This document shows, piece after piece, positions 1-8,209 of a DNA stretch of 42,802 nt; positions within the stretch are counted from its first letter, which is position 1; each line of letters opens with the position of its first letter. The DNA comes from an uncultured Acetatifactor sp. GTDB lineage: Bacteria > Bacillota > Clostridia > Lachnospirales > Lachnospiraceae. The translations under genes were made by a program, and so were the position numbers. Where the stretch lies: contig CANPYT010000015.1 of NCBI GenBank assembly GCA_947588705.1, forward strand, positions 1 to 42,802. The letters are read 5' to 3'. Under the pieces are notes generated by a model that made no database searches, had not been told where the DNA came from, and saw only the letters and a program-made list of their open reading frames with translations.

Positions 1-304
1 TGAAGAAGCAAGACAGAGATTGCCGGCTTATATCTATTCTGCTCCTATGAGAAAAGAATACAGTATCACGTTACGTGAAAGTCAATACTTTTCTAATAAA
101 AGCTAAAGCCAGAGGAAGAATTATGGCTAAAACGTCATGATAATGCAGACAATACAGTTGAGGATATAGTAAATAATTCTGCAACTTTAACACCACCGCT
201 GATCCCTAAAAGAGCAAAATAGAGGAGGTAAGCTTAAGCGAGGAAGGAAAAGCTTAATGGAAATACCTATTATGTGGGGTAAGGCTTTTTATACTGGAAG
301 TACA
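1..304. other. Left-edge non-coding or degraded stretch
   Basis: No intact gene is supported here. An open frame enters from the left edge and stops at a TAA at 104-106. Its roughly 34 visible residues do not match a family I recognise. A second stretch ending in a TAG near 222 reads as a short Pro/Lys-rich tail. A good ribosome-site string (AGGAGG, around 223-228) is not followed by a credible gene, only an 18-codon frame from ATG 258. This looks like the decayed end of a neighbouring accessory gene. Confidence in any function is low. Confidence 0.3.
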
Positions 305-333
305 ATGACATGACTGCCGTTTTGCGTTATACT
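305..333 (+). promoter_or_regulatory. Putative sigma-A promoter of the unknown paralogue pair
   Basis: A -35-like ATGACA (305-310) lies exactly 17 bp before TATACT (328-333). The -10 is embedded in a small dyad (ATACTATATTTAGTAT) that could also be an operator. It sits 30 bp upstream of the ATG at 364. This is prediction from sequence only. Confidence 0.45.
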
Positions 334-363
334 ATATTTAGTATAGCACGGGAGGGTAGTACA

Positions 364-1776
364 ATGGTGGACAATATGTATCAGCTTGCGGGGAAAGTAA
401 ATGTTCCGGTAGAAAAAAGGAATGAAATAAATCAATATATTCTTGAGATTATGGATAAATGCGGCATAAGAAAGACGGAGAGGATGACAGTCGCAGGAGT
501 AGAAGTGACGGTAGTCAGTCCTGTGCAACCCAATACAGATGGAATCGTTATGTTCGATTATTCGATCTTTGAAAAGGAGCGAAGAGAAATTTCAACATAT
601 GATTTGAATACTTGTGAACTCTACTCGAAGGATCGAGGGTATACTGAGTTCGGCGTTGTCATGAATATGATCATGGTTTTGCAGGAAGCGTACACAAATG
701 GCGGATGCTACTTTGTACAATCCGGTAAGCTGTGTGATATAAAAGGTTATCTGTTTTTGCTTCAGGGGATATTGGGAAGAAGGATAACTGTTCCCGGACG
801 AGTCAGGATGTGGGATACTTATCTTTTTTTCAGAAAGGCGGAAGAATATCAAAATATTACATATAAGGAGCTGCTCGCTGACCGTTCAGAAAGCTATGGC
901 GAATTAGACATAGAACAATTACTTGCTGTTTTTGAGGTGGAAAAGCAAGAGTTGATGTTTCCTGATAAAAAACGGATATCCTGTAGAGAAGAGATAAGTT
1001 CCGCGAGTCAATCCAGCCGAATTGAGTACGCATACAGGATTTTCTGCGGCATGAATGAGGATGAAAAAAACACAATGGAAAGTTTTCTTGGAAAACTTCT
1101 GAACTTGGATTTCTCTGAAAGAAAAGCGCTAATGGCGCATCCGGATGCAAAGGGTATCATTGCAGAAATTTCCCTGTATGTGCTGCCCGCGCGTCTCATA
1201 CTTGCATATGCACAGGCTATTCAAAAAAATTTCTGGGAAATATGGGATTCTTTTGGGAGTAAAGGGTATTCAGATATCATACAGGAAGATGATCCGCAAG
1301 ATTCTGATTCTGATCTGCGTAAACTCCTTTTTTACAAAGTTATACACAGAAAAAATGAAGATGAATTTCTGGAGTTTTGGGATGGCCGTAATCTGGTTTT
1401 GTCTCAGGCTATGAAAGAATGTATTCAGTGCTGGAAAGAGCAGTTTAATGATATCAGCGTACCTTCTGATATGTCAGCAGAATCTTTTCTGGCAAGAATG
1501 CTAATCCGATTGAAAGATACCTATTTCCGATATGTGGATAAAGCGTTTGTGACAGAATTCATAGAGCATGGAAACGATTTTAATCATCAGAAGGCGCTTA
1601 TCCTTCTTGAACAGCTTCTGGATGAAGGACAGGAGGATTTCCCGGAGTTAACAGGTGAACAGGCGGATGAGTGGATCATTCAAGGGAAAAGGAACGAGTT
1701 TGATCGTGTGGCGATAAGTGCGTTTGTGTCATTGCTGACAAATAAGAAACAGAGAAATAAAATATTCGGATTTTAG
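364..1776 (+). CDS. Unknown protein, paralogue A of a tandem pair
   Basis: This 470-aa protein has no domain I recognise. I chose ATG 364 because GGAGGG at 351-356 lies 7 nt before it; the frame is open further up to 310. It has no signal peptide and no membrane segment, and looks soluble, acidic and alpha-helical. The N-terminal third aligns by eye with the next gene: an xPxEKR motif, then xGxExxxxSPV, then xVxFxYxxFE, then an EF plus L-x-E-x-Y block. Both proteins end in a basic tail closing with a Phe (KIFGF here, KKYFHF in the partner). The downstream gene starts 11 bp after, and its ribosome site overlaps this stop codon, so the two are almost certainly co-translated. Function is unknown. 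An accessory (defence, stress or effector) role would be a guess from location only. Confidence 0.75.
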   Translation: MVDNMYQLAGKVNVPVEKRNEINQYILEIMDKCGIRKTERMTVAGVEVTVVSPVQPNTDGIVMFDYSIFEKERREISTYDLNTCELYSKDRGYTEFGVVMNMIMVLQEAYTNGGCYFVQSGKLCDIKGYLFLLQGILGRRITVPGRVRMWDTYLFFRKAEEYQNITYKELLADRSESYGELDIEQLLAVFEVEKQELMFPDKKRISCREEISSASQSSRIEYAYRIFCGMNEDEKNTMESFLGKLLNLDFSERKALMAHPDAKGIIAEISLYVLPARLILAYAQAIQKNFWEIWDSFGSKGYSDIIQEDDPQDSDSDLRKLLFYKVIHRKNEDEFLEFWDGRNLVLSQAMKECIQCWKEQFNDISVPSDMSAESFLARMLIRLKDTYFRYVDKAFVTEFIEHGNDFNHQKALILLEQLLDEGQEDFPELTGEQADEWIIQGKRNEFDRVAISAFVSLLTNKKQRNKIFGF

Positions 1777-1786
1777 GAGGTAATCT

Positions 1787-3298
1787 ATGGGAACATTCGC
1801 ATGCTATACAGGGGAAATGGATATACCGGAAGAAAAAAGGGACTGTTTTGGACAGCAGATGATGAAAATTCTCAACTACGGCGGAATGATGCTGCCAGAG
1901 CAGGTGTCGCTGTTTGGCCGTGAACTGATTCTTTTAAGTCCGGTGGAATTATCTAAGGAAGGTGAGGTGAATTTCTGGTATAATTATTTTGAAGAGAGCA
2001 GTTGGGAGAGCGCTGGGTTTCGCGCGAATAACTTAACTTTTTATTCCAATAAAATAGGCAGCCGTGAATTTAGCGATGTTATTCTTGCCGCGTATATGCT
2101 GTATGAAATGTATATTGAGGCTCCGGGGGTTACAGAGTGCAACGGGGAGATGATCAATCCGCGGTTCTATGGAGGATGGCTTAACCATATCCTTGGAACG
2201 GAATTTTCTATGGAGAAGCGTTATCGTCTCTGGGAAAATGCAGAGCATATCGCTTTTTCCAGAATGGATTATGATGATCCATTTTCCATTGCGGAGTTAA
2301 GGGACATGATTGCCAATGATTTTGAAAGTGCCGGTGGAACAGAATTAGCGGATCTTTTATATATCCTACATGGAACGGAGACTTTAGAAACTAACCATAT
2401 AGTACCGGGCTCCTATCCGGATGATGTATATCGATGTAGAAAAGCATTGATAAGTTTTCGGAAGCTCAACGGGGATCAATTTTTGGAATCTCTTTTACAC
2501 TTCCTGCAAATGGACAGGAGTAAGAGAGAAGAAAATACGGATACAAATTTAGCTCTGTTTGCAGAATTGTCGATGTTTCTTCCGGCACGGGTATTTGTCT
2601 ATCTTGCGGCGGAAATAGATTGCAAACCGTTTTGGGAATTATGGAAGGAATGGAAAGATAAAGTATATCATGATGAACGGATAAAACAGTATGCTTCTAA
2701 AAAACTGCAGAAACAGCGGCAGGACTGGAGAACAAGCATCATTCCAAAGATAAGGACCTCTGCATTCCTCCGGCAGGACAACTGGTTTACGTTTTATGAT
2801 ACGCCGGAGGAATTAAAAGGTAAAGGTAATTACTATTTGTCAGATGATGATCGGATTTTCTGGTGGGACGGCACGGATGAAGTCGTTATCTCAGATGAGA
2901 TGAACACATGGCTTACGGAACTCTCCGACAGACATCGCAGGCTGATGGATTTGCCGGATGCAGGCTGCGGGGATCAATTTAAAGGTTCTGATTTCATGCG
3001 GGACTTTATAGTTCTTCTGGATGAAATATGTGATTACTATAAGCGTATTTTTCCGTTTAAGACAATGTTTTATGATTTTTTACAAAATTCAGAAAAGAAA
3101 GAATACAGAGCTGCCCTGGCTTTGCTGCAAATCCTCTATGAAGAGAATAAAGAAGAAGGGAAAGTGATCAAATATGCAAAAGGAGACTGGGATTTGGTTA
3201 GCAAAAATGTCACGCAGAACATTGCCCGCTTGCGGTTGAAAAGATATCTGAGCGTTATGGCAAATGTGAAAATGAGAAAAAAGTATTTTCACTTTTAA
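1787..3298 (+). CDS. Unknown protein, paralogue B of a tandem pair
   Basis: This 503-aa protein is diverged from but clearly related to the preceding 470-aa one. It shares the early IPEEKR-like motif, the GxExxxxSPVE stretch, the FE/SREF block and the basic Phe-terminated tail. The start ATG 1787 has a near-perfect AGGAGGTAA site whose first bases form the TAG stop of the upstream gene, a sign of translational coupling. It contains several Trp/Tyr-rich stretches (e.g. the FWWDG region near residue 360) and no membrane segments or signal peptide. I do not recognise the family. The arrangement as two unequal paralogues in one operon suggests a heterodimer or a two-partner function, but that is inference. 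Confidence 0.75.
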   Translation: MGTFACYTGEMDIPEEKRDCFGQQMMKILNYGGMMLPEQVSLFGRELILLSPVELSKEGEVNFWYNYFEESSWESAGFRANNLTFYSNKIGSREFSDVILAAYMLYEMYIEAPGVTECNGEMINPRFYGGWLNHILGTEFSMEKRYRLWENAEHIAFSRMDYDDPFSIAELRDMIANDFESAGGTELADLLYILHGTETLETNHIVPGSYPDDVYRCRKALISFRKLNGDQFLESLLHFLQMDRSKREENTDTNLALFAELSMFLPARVFVYLAAEIDCKPFWELWKEWKDKVYHDERIKQYASKKLQKQRQDWRTSIIPKIRTSAFLRQDNWFTFYDTPEELKGKGNYYLSDDDRIFWWDGTDEVVISDEMNTWLTELSDRHRRLMDLPDAGCGDQFKGSDFMRDFIVLLDEICDYYKRIFPFKTMFYDFLQNSEKKEYRAALALLQILYEENKEEGKVIKYAKGDWDLVSKNVTQNIARLRLKRYLSVMANVKMRKKYFHF

Positions 3299-3366
3299 AA
3301 TGTATGGATTGGCCGAAGATAGGAACGGAAGGCTTTAAATTGGGCACATAAAAAGGAGTGAGTTGT

Positions 3367-3681
3367 ATGCAGGCAGATTTTCCCCAGATCGACCTATATC
3401 GGACGGGTCAGAACATTAAAAAGATCATGCAGTCACAGAACCTGACAGTGAAAGATATCCAGGGATATCTTGGATTTTCTGCGTCACAGAGCATTTACCA
3501 CTGGTTTGAGGGTAGGAGCCTTCCATCGCTGGATAACCTGTATGCACTGAGCGAACTGTTCCGCGTACCGCTGGATGCGCTAGTGTGCGGAAACAGGAGA
3601 GAACGGTTTTGCTTTTACAGGTGTTCTGCAATCAGACGTTATGTGGCTTATTATGAAAAATTTATGGCCAGGTGTGCATAG
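3367..3681 (+). CDS. XRE/Cro-CI-type helix-turn-helix regulator
   Basis: This 104-aa protein carries an N-terminal HTH of the XRE class at about residues 12-65. The pattern is NIKKIMQSQNLTVKDIQGYLGF, then a recognition helix around SxQSIYHWFEGRSLPS, then LYALSELFRVPLDALV. ATG 3367 is preferred over GTG 3358 because AGGAG (3354-3358) is 8 nt upstream of it. The short C-terminal tail is Cys/Arg-rich (RRERFCFYRCSAIRRY). It probably binds DNA as a dimer and may control the flanking unknown genes or the downstream NYN gene. It lies 68 bp after paralogue B on the same strand. Target is inferred. Confidence 0.8.
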   Translation: MQADFPQIDLYRTGQNIKKIMQSQNLTVKDIQGYLGFSASQSIYHWFEGRSLPSLDNLYALSELFRVPLDALVCGNRRERFCFYRCSAIRRYVAYYEKFMARCA

Positions 3682-3857
3682 GGATATTATATCATAGCTT
3701 TAGAAGTAAATACCCTACATCGACTTTAGGGAGAATTACGAAGCAATTCTTCGGGCACAGAATGCGGACTCTGCGTCGATTGTATTATAGATTCAATGAC
3801 TGACGGCGGTTGCTCTTTTAGAATGATCTTATCAGAGATTGTTTGAGGGAGATTCTT

Positions 3858-4514
3858 ATGGCCGAACAGATACATTTTATGGTTGATTTTGAGAATACAA
3901 GAAGCCGCGGCTTGCAGGGAGCGGATTATCTTTTGCCGGAGGATGCGGTGACTATCTTTTACAGTCAGGCATGTATGAAGATTGAACGCAGATGGTTTTG
4001 CCGGATACAGGAAGCGGGATGTGGGTTTCATATCTGTAAGCTGCAGAAGGAAGGAAAGAATGCACTGGACTTTTATATCGTATCACGCATCGGAGAATTA
4101 TATGGCAGCGGTTATACAGGCAAGATCGCAATCGTGAGCAATGATGCCGGATTTAAGGCAGCCAGGGATTACTGGAAGAATTGTACGTCTGTATCGCGGG
4201 ATATTATTCTGCGTCCGGACATAGAACAATGTATCGCTGCCTCCGGAGAAAACAGTTGCAGGCAGAGGCAGATCTCTAAGGGGAGACAGGAAATATCACT
4301 GGAAGATGAATATCAACGGTATATCGAGCATCAAAGACTGCGCGGAAAACTGGAGGACAGCTTCGGTGATACGGAATATGCCTGCCTGATCGAACAGATC
4401 ATGAGCATGATGGAATCTTCCAAGCCTCGCAAGATCCTTTATTTGGATTCACTAAAACAATTTGGAAGAGAGAAAGGACTCAAAATCTATCATAAGGTCA
4501 GACAGATTTTGTAA
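3858..4514 (+). CDS. NYN/PIN-like domain protein, putative RNase
   Basis: This 218-aa protein has the layout of the NYN/PIN-like nuclease fold. There is an early strand ending in Asp (HFMVDFENTR, Asp10), a central acidic motif (KNALDFYI, Asp71) and a late strand-turn (IVSNDAGF, Asp96). These are the usual metal-binding acidic positions of this superfamily, whose characterised members cut RNA. ATG 3858 is used because GAGGGA lies 7 nt upstream; the frame opens earlier at a TTG. The C-terminal 110 residues are charged and helical and could form an RNA- or partner-binding module. The family identification is from motif pattern. The substrate is unknown. Confidence 0.7.
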   Translation: MAEQIHFMVDFENTRSRGLQGADYLLPEDAVTIFYSQACMKIERRWFCRIQEAGCGFHICKLQKEGKNALDFYIVSRIGELYGSGYTGKIAIVSNDAGFKAARDYWKNCTSVSRDIILRPDIEQCIAASGENSCRQRQISKGRQEISLEDEYQRYIEHQRLRGKLEDSFGDTEYACLIEQIMSMMESSKPRKILYLDSLKQFGREKGLKIYHKVRQIL

Positions 4515-4617
4515 GCCAGATAATTAATGGCTGCTCAATAACAAAACTTGATAGCAGAAGATCAGCAGGCAGAGACAAAGCTGCTTCTGCAGATGGATAA
4601 ATTTATGTTTTGGATTG

Positions 4618-4788
4618 GATGAGGATGTAGAACTTGCAGTATATGGTATCAGAAAGACATATTATAAGAATTATAAAATCTGCTTTCTGATTGATGAAGG
4701 AGAACAGACAGTTTACATATTGAGAGTTTTTCATATGCTGGTAGACAGCAGAGAAAAGATTTTGAGAATTTTCAGAGTGTGAAGGTAC
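4618..4788 (+). pseudogene. RelE/ParE-like toxin remnant (C-terminal part)
   Basis: Translation from 4618 to a TGA at 4786-4788 gives about 56 residues. They contain a typical RelE/ParE C-terminal core: GIRKTYYKNYKICFLIDE, then TVYILRVFHMLVD and SREKIL. The N-terminal half is missing or out of frame: the preceding reading frame (ending around 4621) is shifted relative to it, and no start codon or ribosome site is present. The gene appears truncated and frameshifted. Type II toxins of this family are ribosome-dependent mRNases or gyrase poisons; this copy should be inactive. No partner antitoxin is evident. Confidence 0.55.
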
Positions 4789-4900
4789 TTTAAGCCTTTG
4801 AGTTGATATGGAGATTATGAGGGTTGTTGCTTCGGAATCAGAATATGCTTTATATGGGGATGTTTTTAGCAAAGGACGTGGGATTTGATGCTTGCATTCT

Positions 4901-5026
4901 AATGCGGCGCTACATAATATTATTGCAGAAGAAGTATCGCCTTATTTTAACGGACAGAAATCTGTCGGGGATGTAGTGTCTATTATCCAGAGTCGTGCGG
5001 AAGTATATGTGAGTGAAAATTCCTAA
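4901..5026 (+). pseudogene. ABC solute-binding protein C-terminal fragment
   Basis: The frame from 4901 to TAA 5024-5026 reads an LHNIIAEEVSPYFNGQKS segment followed by VVSIIQSRAEVYVSEN. This is the standard C-terminal end of clostridial extracellular solute-binding proteins of sugar ABC transporters (the 'EEAxPYFxGQKxxxDVxxIIQxRxxIYVxE' pattern). Only about 41 codons remain, and a TGA lies a few codons upstream in frame. It is a gene fragment left by deletion, with no transporter permease genes nearby. Identification is from recognition of the conserved tail. Confidence 0.55.
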
Positions 5027-5142
5027 TAGTTTTGTTTATGAACTGATTATATATTGCATGAGAACGGAATACTGGGTGATATAATGTTAAACGTCGAGTA
5101 AGCAATTGTTCGACGAATCGACACTTGGAATGGAGAGAACAA

Positions 5143-5562
5143 ATGGAATATATTCGTATAACGAATGGCAATATGGATGGACTTAAAGCGCTACACATAG
5201 GTTACAAACAGGAGATTGGGGAAGAACCGCCTACGGGTGAGAATTTTGACAGCCTATCTGAGGCTATTAAAAAGGGGCAAATTATCTTTTACGGGTGTGT
5301 TGATGAGGGTAGATTGATTGCCTGCTGCTCCATTACGCTAACCTATTCTACATTTAACTACCAAACAGGAGGCGTGTTTGAAGATTTCTATATTGTTCCA
5401 GAATATCGGCATAAAGGAATTGCGAGGCAGTTAGTCAGATTTGCTTATCAAGAAAGCGGTGTGGGTTCCCTCACAGTTGGATGTGCGGATTGTGACATTA
5501 AAATGTATCAATCATTAGGCTTTACTATCCCGCTTGGAAATCTGCTCGCGTTTGAGGGTTAA
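5143..5562 (+). CDS. GNAT-family N-acetyltransferase
   Basis: This 139-aa single-domain GNAT enzyme transfers an acetyl group from acetyl-CoA to an amine. The acetyl-CoA binding motif A is clear: FEDFYIVPEYRHKGIARQLV, with the R/Q-x-x-G-x-G/A variant RHKGIA. The later C-terminal strand (MYQSLGF) is also typical. ATG 5143 has GGAG at 5132-5135, 7 nt upstream. Length is normal for the family. The substrate cannot be read from sequence; many short clostridial GNATs act on small molecules or protein N-termini. It is an isolated gene, with degraded sequences on both sides. Confidence 0.88.
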   Translation: MEYIRITNGNMDGLKALHIGYKQEIGEEPPTGENFDSLSEAIKKGQIIFYGCVDEGRLIACCSITLTYSTFNYQTGGVFEDFYIVPEYRHKGIARQLVRFAYQESGVGSLTVGCADCDIKMYQSLGFTIPLGNLLAFEG

Positions 5563-5671
5563 TCCTCATGGAATAAAATCGCTGCGCTACAGCGGGTTTT
5601 GTAAATTCCCGTTGAACTAACAGTATTTACAATCGCAACTGAATAGCAACTGAATAACAATACAGCGCAAG

Positions 5672-5708
5672 GACGGCTATGAACGTGAAGTTTGTAGCCG
5701 TCTTTTTT
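5672..5708 (+). terminator. Rho-independent terminator
   Basis: Perfect 8-bp stem GACGGCTA (5672-5679) / TAGCCGTC (5695-5702) with a 15-nt loop, followed directly by six T residues. It lies about 110 bp after the acetyltransferase gene. Confidence 0.7.
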
Positions 5709-5903
5709 GTTTGGGAAGGAGCAGGGAATGAAGGATCAGGGTGGTCAATTGTATTGCACATGTACGTTGGCAGTGTTTGGCCAAGAACGGCGAGGGTCAA
5801 TATCATCCTAAGCACAATGCGATATTGATTTTGAAAAGGTAAAGGATGGCACTTGGTGGAGGTGTACTGTTGAGAAAGGTTTATCTACATCATTTTTTAA
5901 AAT

Positions 5904-6233
5904 TTGATGCAGTTGACATTGACAATGAGTATTATGAGTGCTATTCTTTTGGGCGAGCTCGTCCGCGAAATTGTCGGCCTTGACATGAATGCGGCCAAGG
6001 CGGCATTTTCAGAGTACTTGGAGGGCAATCATCTCGATAGTCGGCAGATATACTTTGTGAACCAGATTGTTGAGTATATCGTTCATAACGGAGTGATGAA
6101 AGATCTGTCTGTCCTCCAAGAATCTCCGTTCTCGGATCAAGGAAGCATAGTTGAGATATTTACGGATCTTAATATCTGGATGGGGATCCGGAAGGTCATA
6201 GAAAGCATAAACGATAACGCGATAGCGGCGTAA
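5904..6233 (+). pseudogene. hsdR: HsdR C-terminal fragment (type I restriction subunit)
   Basis: These 109 residues match the conserved C-terminal domain of type I restriction subunits (EcoEI_R_C type). They read VREIVGLDMNAAKAAFSEYL, then a SRQIYFVNQIVEYIV stretch, then ESPFSDQGSIVEIF, ending in an Ile-rich helix. Full HsdR proteins are about 800-1100 aa with a nuclease and DEAD-type motor. None of that is here: a TAA sits at 5898-5900 just upstream and no hsdM/hsdS is visible. The piece cannot be functional as a restriction enzyme. It may still be translated, but no good ribosome site is seen. It marks a former restriction-modification locus. Confidence 0.65.
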
Positions 6234-6330
6234 GGGAAAGATTTGGGGTAGCTTTCCCATTGAAATTTCAGTTTATTGGGACAGAAGAAACCGGAAGAAA
6301 GCGGGATAAAGCGGACGGCCGGAAACAAGG

Positions 6331-6359
6331 TTGAAAGCGGGGAACGGGTTTGGTATAAT
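6331..6359 (+). promoter_or_regulatory. Promoter for the pot operon
   Basis: TTGAAA (6331-6336), a 17-bp spacer, and TATAAT (6354-6359) preceded by TGG, giving an extended -10. The predicted transcript would have a leader of about 225 nt containing a MITE-like repeat before potA. Confidence 0.65.
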
Positions 6360-6378
6360 GGAACTACAAAATTTTAGT

Positions 6379-6520
6379 AACAGTTCAGCCGCCTGATTTG
6401 ACGGGAAATCGTGCTTGTACGAATTTCCCATCATGTCTGGCGGCTGAGGGAGCGTTTTGTGAGCAAAGGAAAGGAAGCCGCGGAGCGGCGAAAAGCGCGT
6501 TAGCGCGGCTGTGGGAATGG
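6379..6520 (+). repeat. MITE-like intergenic repeat, copy 1 (right end lost)
   Basis: It begins with AACAGTTCAGCC (6379-6390), the same 12-mer that bounds the full copy at 18961-19120. It then matches the reverse complement of that copy almost throughout: GCCGCCTGATTTGACGG, the ATCGTGC...GCACGAATTT hairpin, TGTCTGGCGGCTGAGGGAGC, TGAGCAAAG and GAAAAGCGCG. The right terminal repeat is missing and the sequence runs into purine-rich DNA. It lies in the leader of potA and can fold into hairpins. Confidence 0.7.
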
Positions 6521-6591
6521 GAGAGGACGGAAACGGGGAAAGGCCAACGGGATAAAGCAGTGAGGAACTTTTAGAGAGGAGAAGGCGATAG

Positions 6592-8166
6592 ATGCAGGAG
6601 AAAAAGCTGATCGAATTTCGCAATATTGTGAAAAGCTTCGACAACCAGATCGTTCTGAAAGGGGTGAGTCTCGATATTTATGAGAATGAGTTCGTGACGC
6701 TTTTGGGCCCCAGCGGCTGCGGAAAGACAACGCTGCTCCGGATCCTTGGTGGGTTCTTAAGCGCCGACGAGGGCCAGCTGATCTTTGACGGAGAGGAGAT
6801 CAATGACAAACCGCCGTATCAGAGAGAGGTAAATACCGTCTTTCAGAAATATGCGCTGTTCCCTCATCTGAATGTATATGAGAATATTGCGTTCGGCCTG
6901 AAGATCAAGAAGATGGGAAAGGATGTCATCGAGCAGAAGGTAATGAAAATGCTCAAACTGATCGGGCTCGAAGGGTATGAGAATAAAAATACGACGCTTT
7001 TGTCCGGCGGACAGCAGCAGAGGGTTGCTATTGCCCGCGCGCTTGTCAATGAACCGAAGGTGCTCTTGCTGGACGAGCCCCTGGCCGCATTGGACCTGAA
7101 GCTGCGCAAGGAAATGCAGTATGAATTGAAGCGGATTCAGCAGGAGGTGGGGATTACCTTTATCTTTGTCACGCATGACCAGGAGGAGGCGCTGACCATG
7201 TCCGACAAGATCGTCGTGATGCGAAATGGAGAGATCCAGCAGATCGGGACTCCACAGGAGATTTATAATGAACCGACAAACCGTTATGTGGCAAGTTTTA
7301 TCGGCGAGAGTAATATCATTCCCGGGATCATGCTGGAAGATTATAAAGTACGGTTTGACGATATTACTTTTGACTGCGTAGATCACGGGTTTAAGAAGAA
7401 TGAGCCTGTGGATGTGATCATCCGCCCGGAGGATATTGATATCGTTGCCATAGAGGACGGCAAGATGACCGGAGAGGTTTTAAGCGTACTCTTTAAAGGC
7501 GTACATTATGAGATCATGGTGGAAACGGTTCCCGGTACAAAGGTGATGGTGAATATGCAGGTGACTAAAAATCGGGACGTGGTCAGCGACGACGGGAAAG
7601 AAAAGATGAGCGCTATGGATTTCTATGTGGATATTGAGGATGTGAAAAGGCTTAACGACAAGGAGATCATAGCCCGTTCCAACGCTCAGGCTTGGGCGCC
7701 GGACAGCGATGAATACGTGTCCTTCGCAAAAATCGAGTATGAGCTGGAAGAAAGGGAGGGGGATTACCCGGTCCGGTTTTCTACTGCGGGCGGACTGAGC
7801 ATCGAGCGGATCATTCACGTAGTCAACCAGCCTTTTGTCAGGAATGAAAAGGCCAACGAGGGAGTCATGGCTTTTAACTTCATGACTACGGTGGATGAGA
7901 TCAGGGAATCCCAGGCCCTGGATATCGATATTAAAACCTGGGCCAACGCGCAGGCATGGAAGCTGAGTGATGAGAATGAGAGCGTTGACATTACCGTGGA
8001 TTATGACTTTGACCCGGACGATATCACGGAAGGCATATATCCCATCACATTCTGGACTCCTGGCCGCGAATTTAAGATACACACCACAGACTACACGGAA
8101 GAGGGCCAGAAAGTCGGCCTGACATTCTTCCCGGAGGATATCCATGTCATGTCAAGGATCGTGTGA
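6592..8166 (+). CDS. potA: Polyamine ABC transporter ATPase PotA with TOBE insertion
   Basis: This 524-aa cytoplasmic ATPase powers spermidine/putrescine import with the next two genes. Walker A is GPSGCGKTT (39-47), the ABC signature LSGGQQQR (137-144), Walker B VLLLDEP (157-163) and the switch His TH (194-195). The C-terminal TOBE begins at about 272 ([13 protein letters not shown]) and ends with [12 protein letters not shown] (509-520). Usual PotA is about 350-380 aa; the excess lies between about 325 and 500, inside the TOBE. The insertion contains two related units, each opening with an ANAQAW-like motif (364-368 and 451-456) followed by a beta-rich stretch (YPVRFST / YPITFWT). It may be a polyamine-sensing or partner-binding module. 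The 5' leader carries a repeat element. Confidence 0.93.
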   Translation: MQEKKLIEFRNIVKSFDNQIVLKGVSLDIYENEFVTLLGPSGCGKTTLLRILGGFLSADEGQLIFDGEEINDKPPYQREVNTVFQKYALFPHLNVYENIAFGLKIKKMGKDVIEQKVMKMLKLIGLEGYENKNTTLLSGGQQQRVAIARALVNEPKVLLLDEPLAALDLKLRKEMQYELKRIQQEVGITFIFVTHDQEEALTMSDKIVVMRNGEIQQIGTPQEIYNEPTNRYVASFIGESNIIPGIMLEDYKVRFDDITFDCVDHGFKKNEPVDVIIRPEDIDIVAIEDGKMTGEVLSVLFKGVHYEIMVETVPGTKVMVNMQVTKNRDVVSDDGKEKMSAMDFYVDIEDVKRLNDKEIIARSNAQAWAPDSDEYVSFAKIEYELEEREGDYPVRFSTAGGLSIERIIHVVNQPFVRNEKANEGVMAFNFMTTVDEIRESQALDIDIKTWANAQAWKLSDENESVDITVDYDFDPDDITEGIYPITFWTPGREFKIHTTDYTEEGQKVGLTFFPEDIHVMSRIV

Positions 8167-8209
8167 GAGATGAAAAATTTGTGCCGTTTCCGGCGGGAAG
8201 GGGGTCGTA

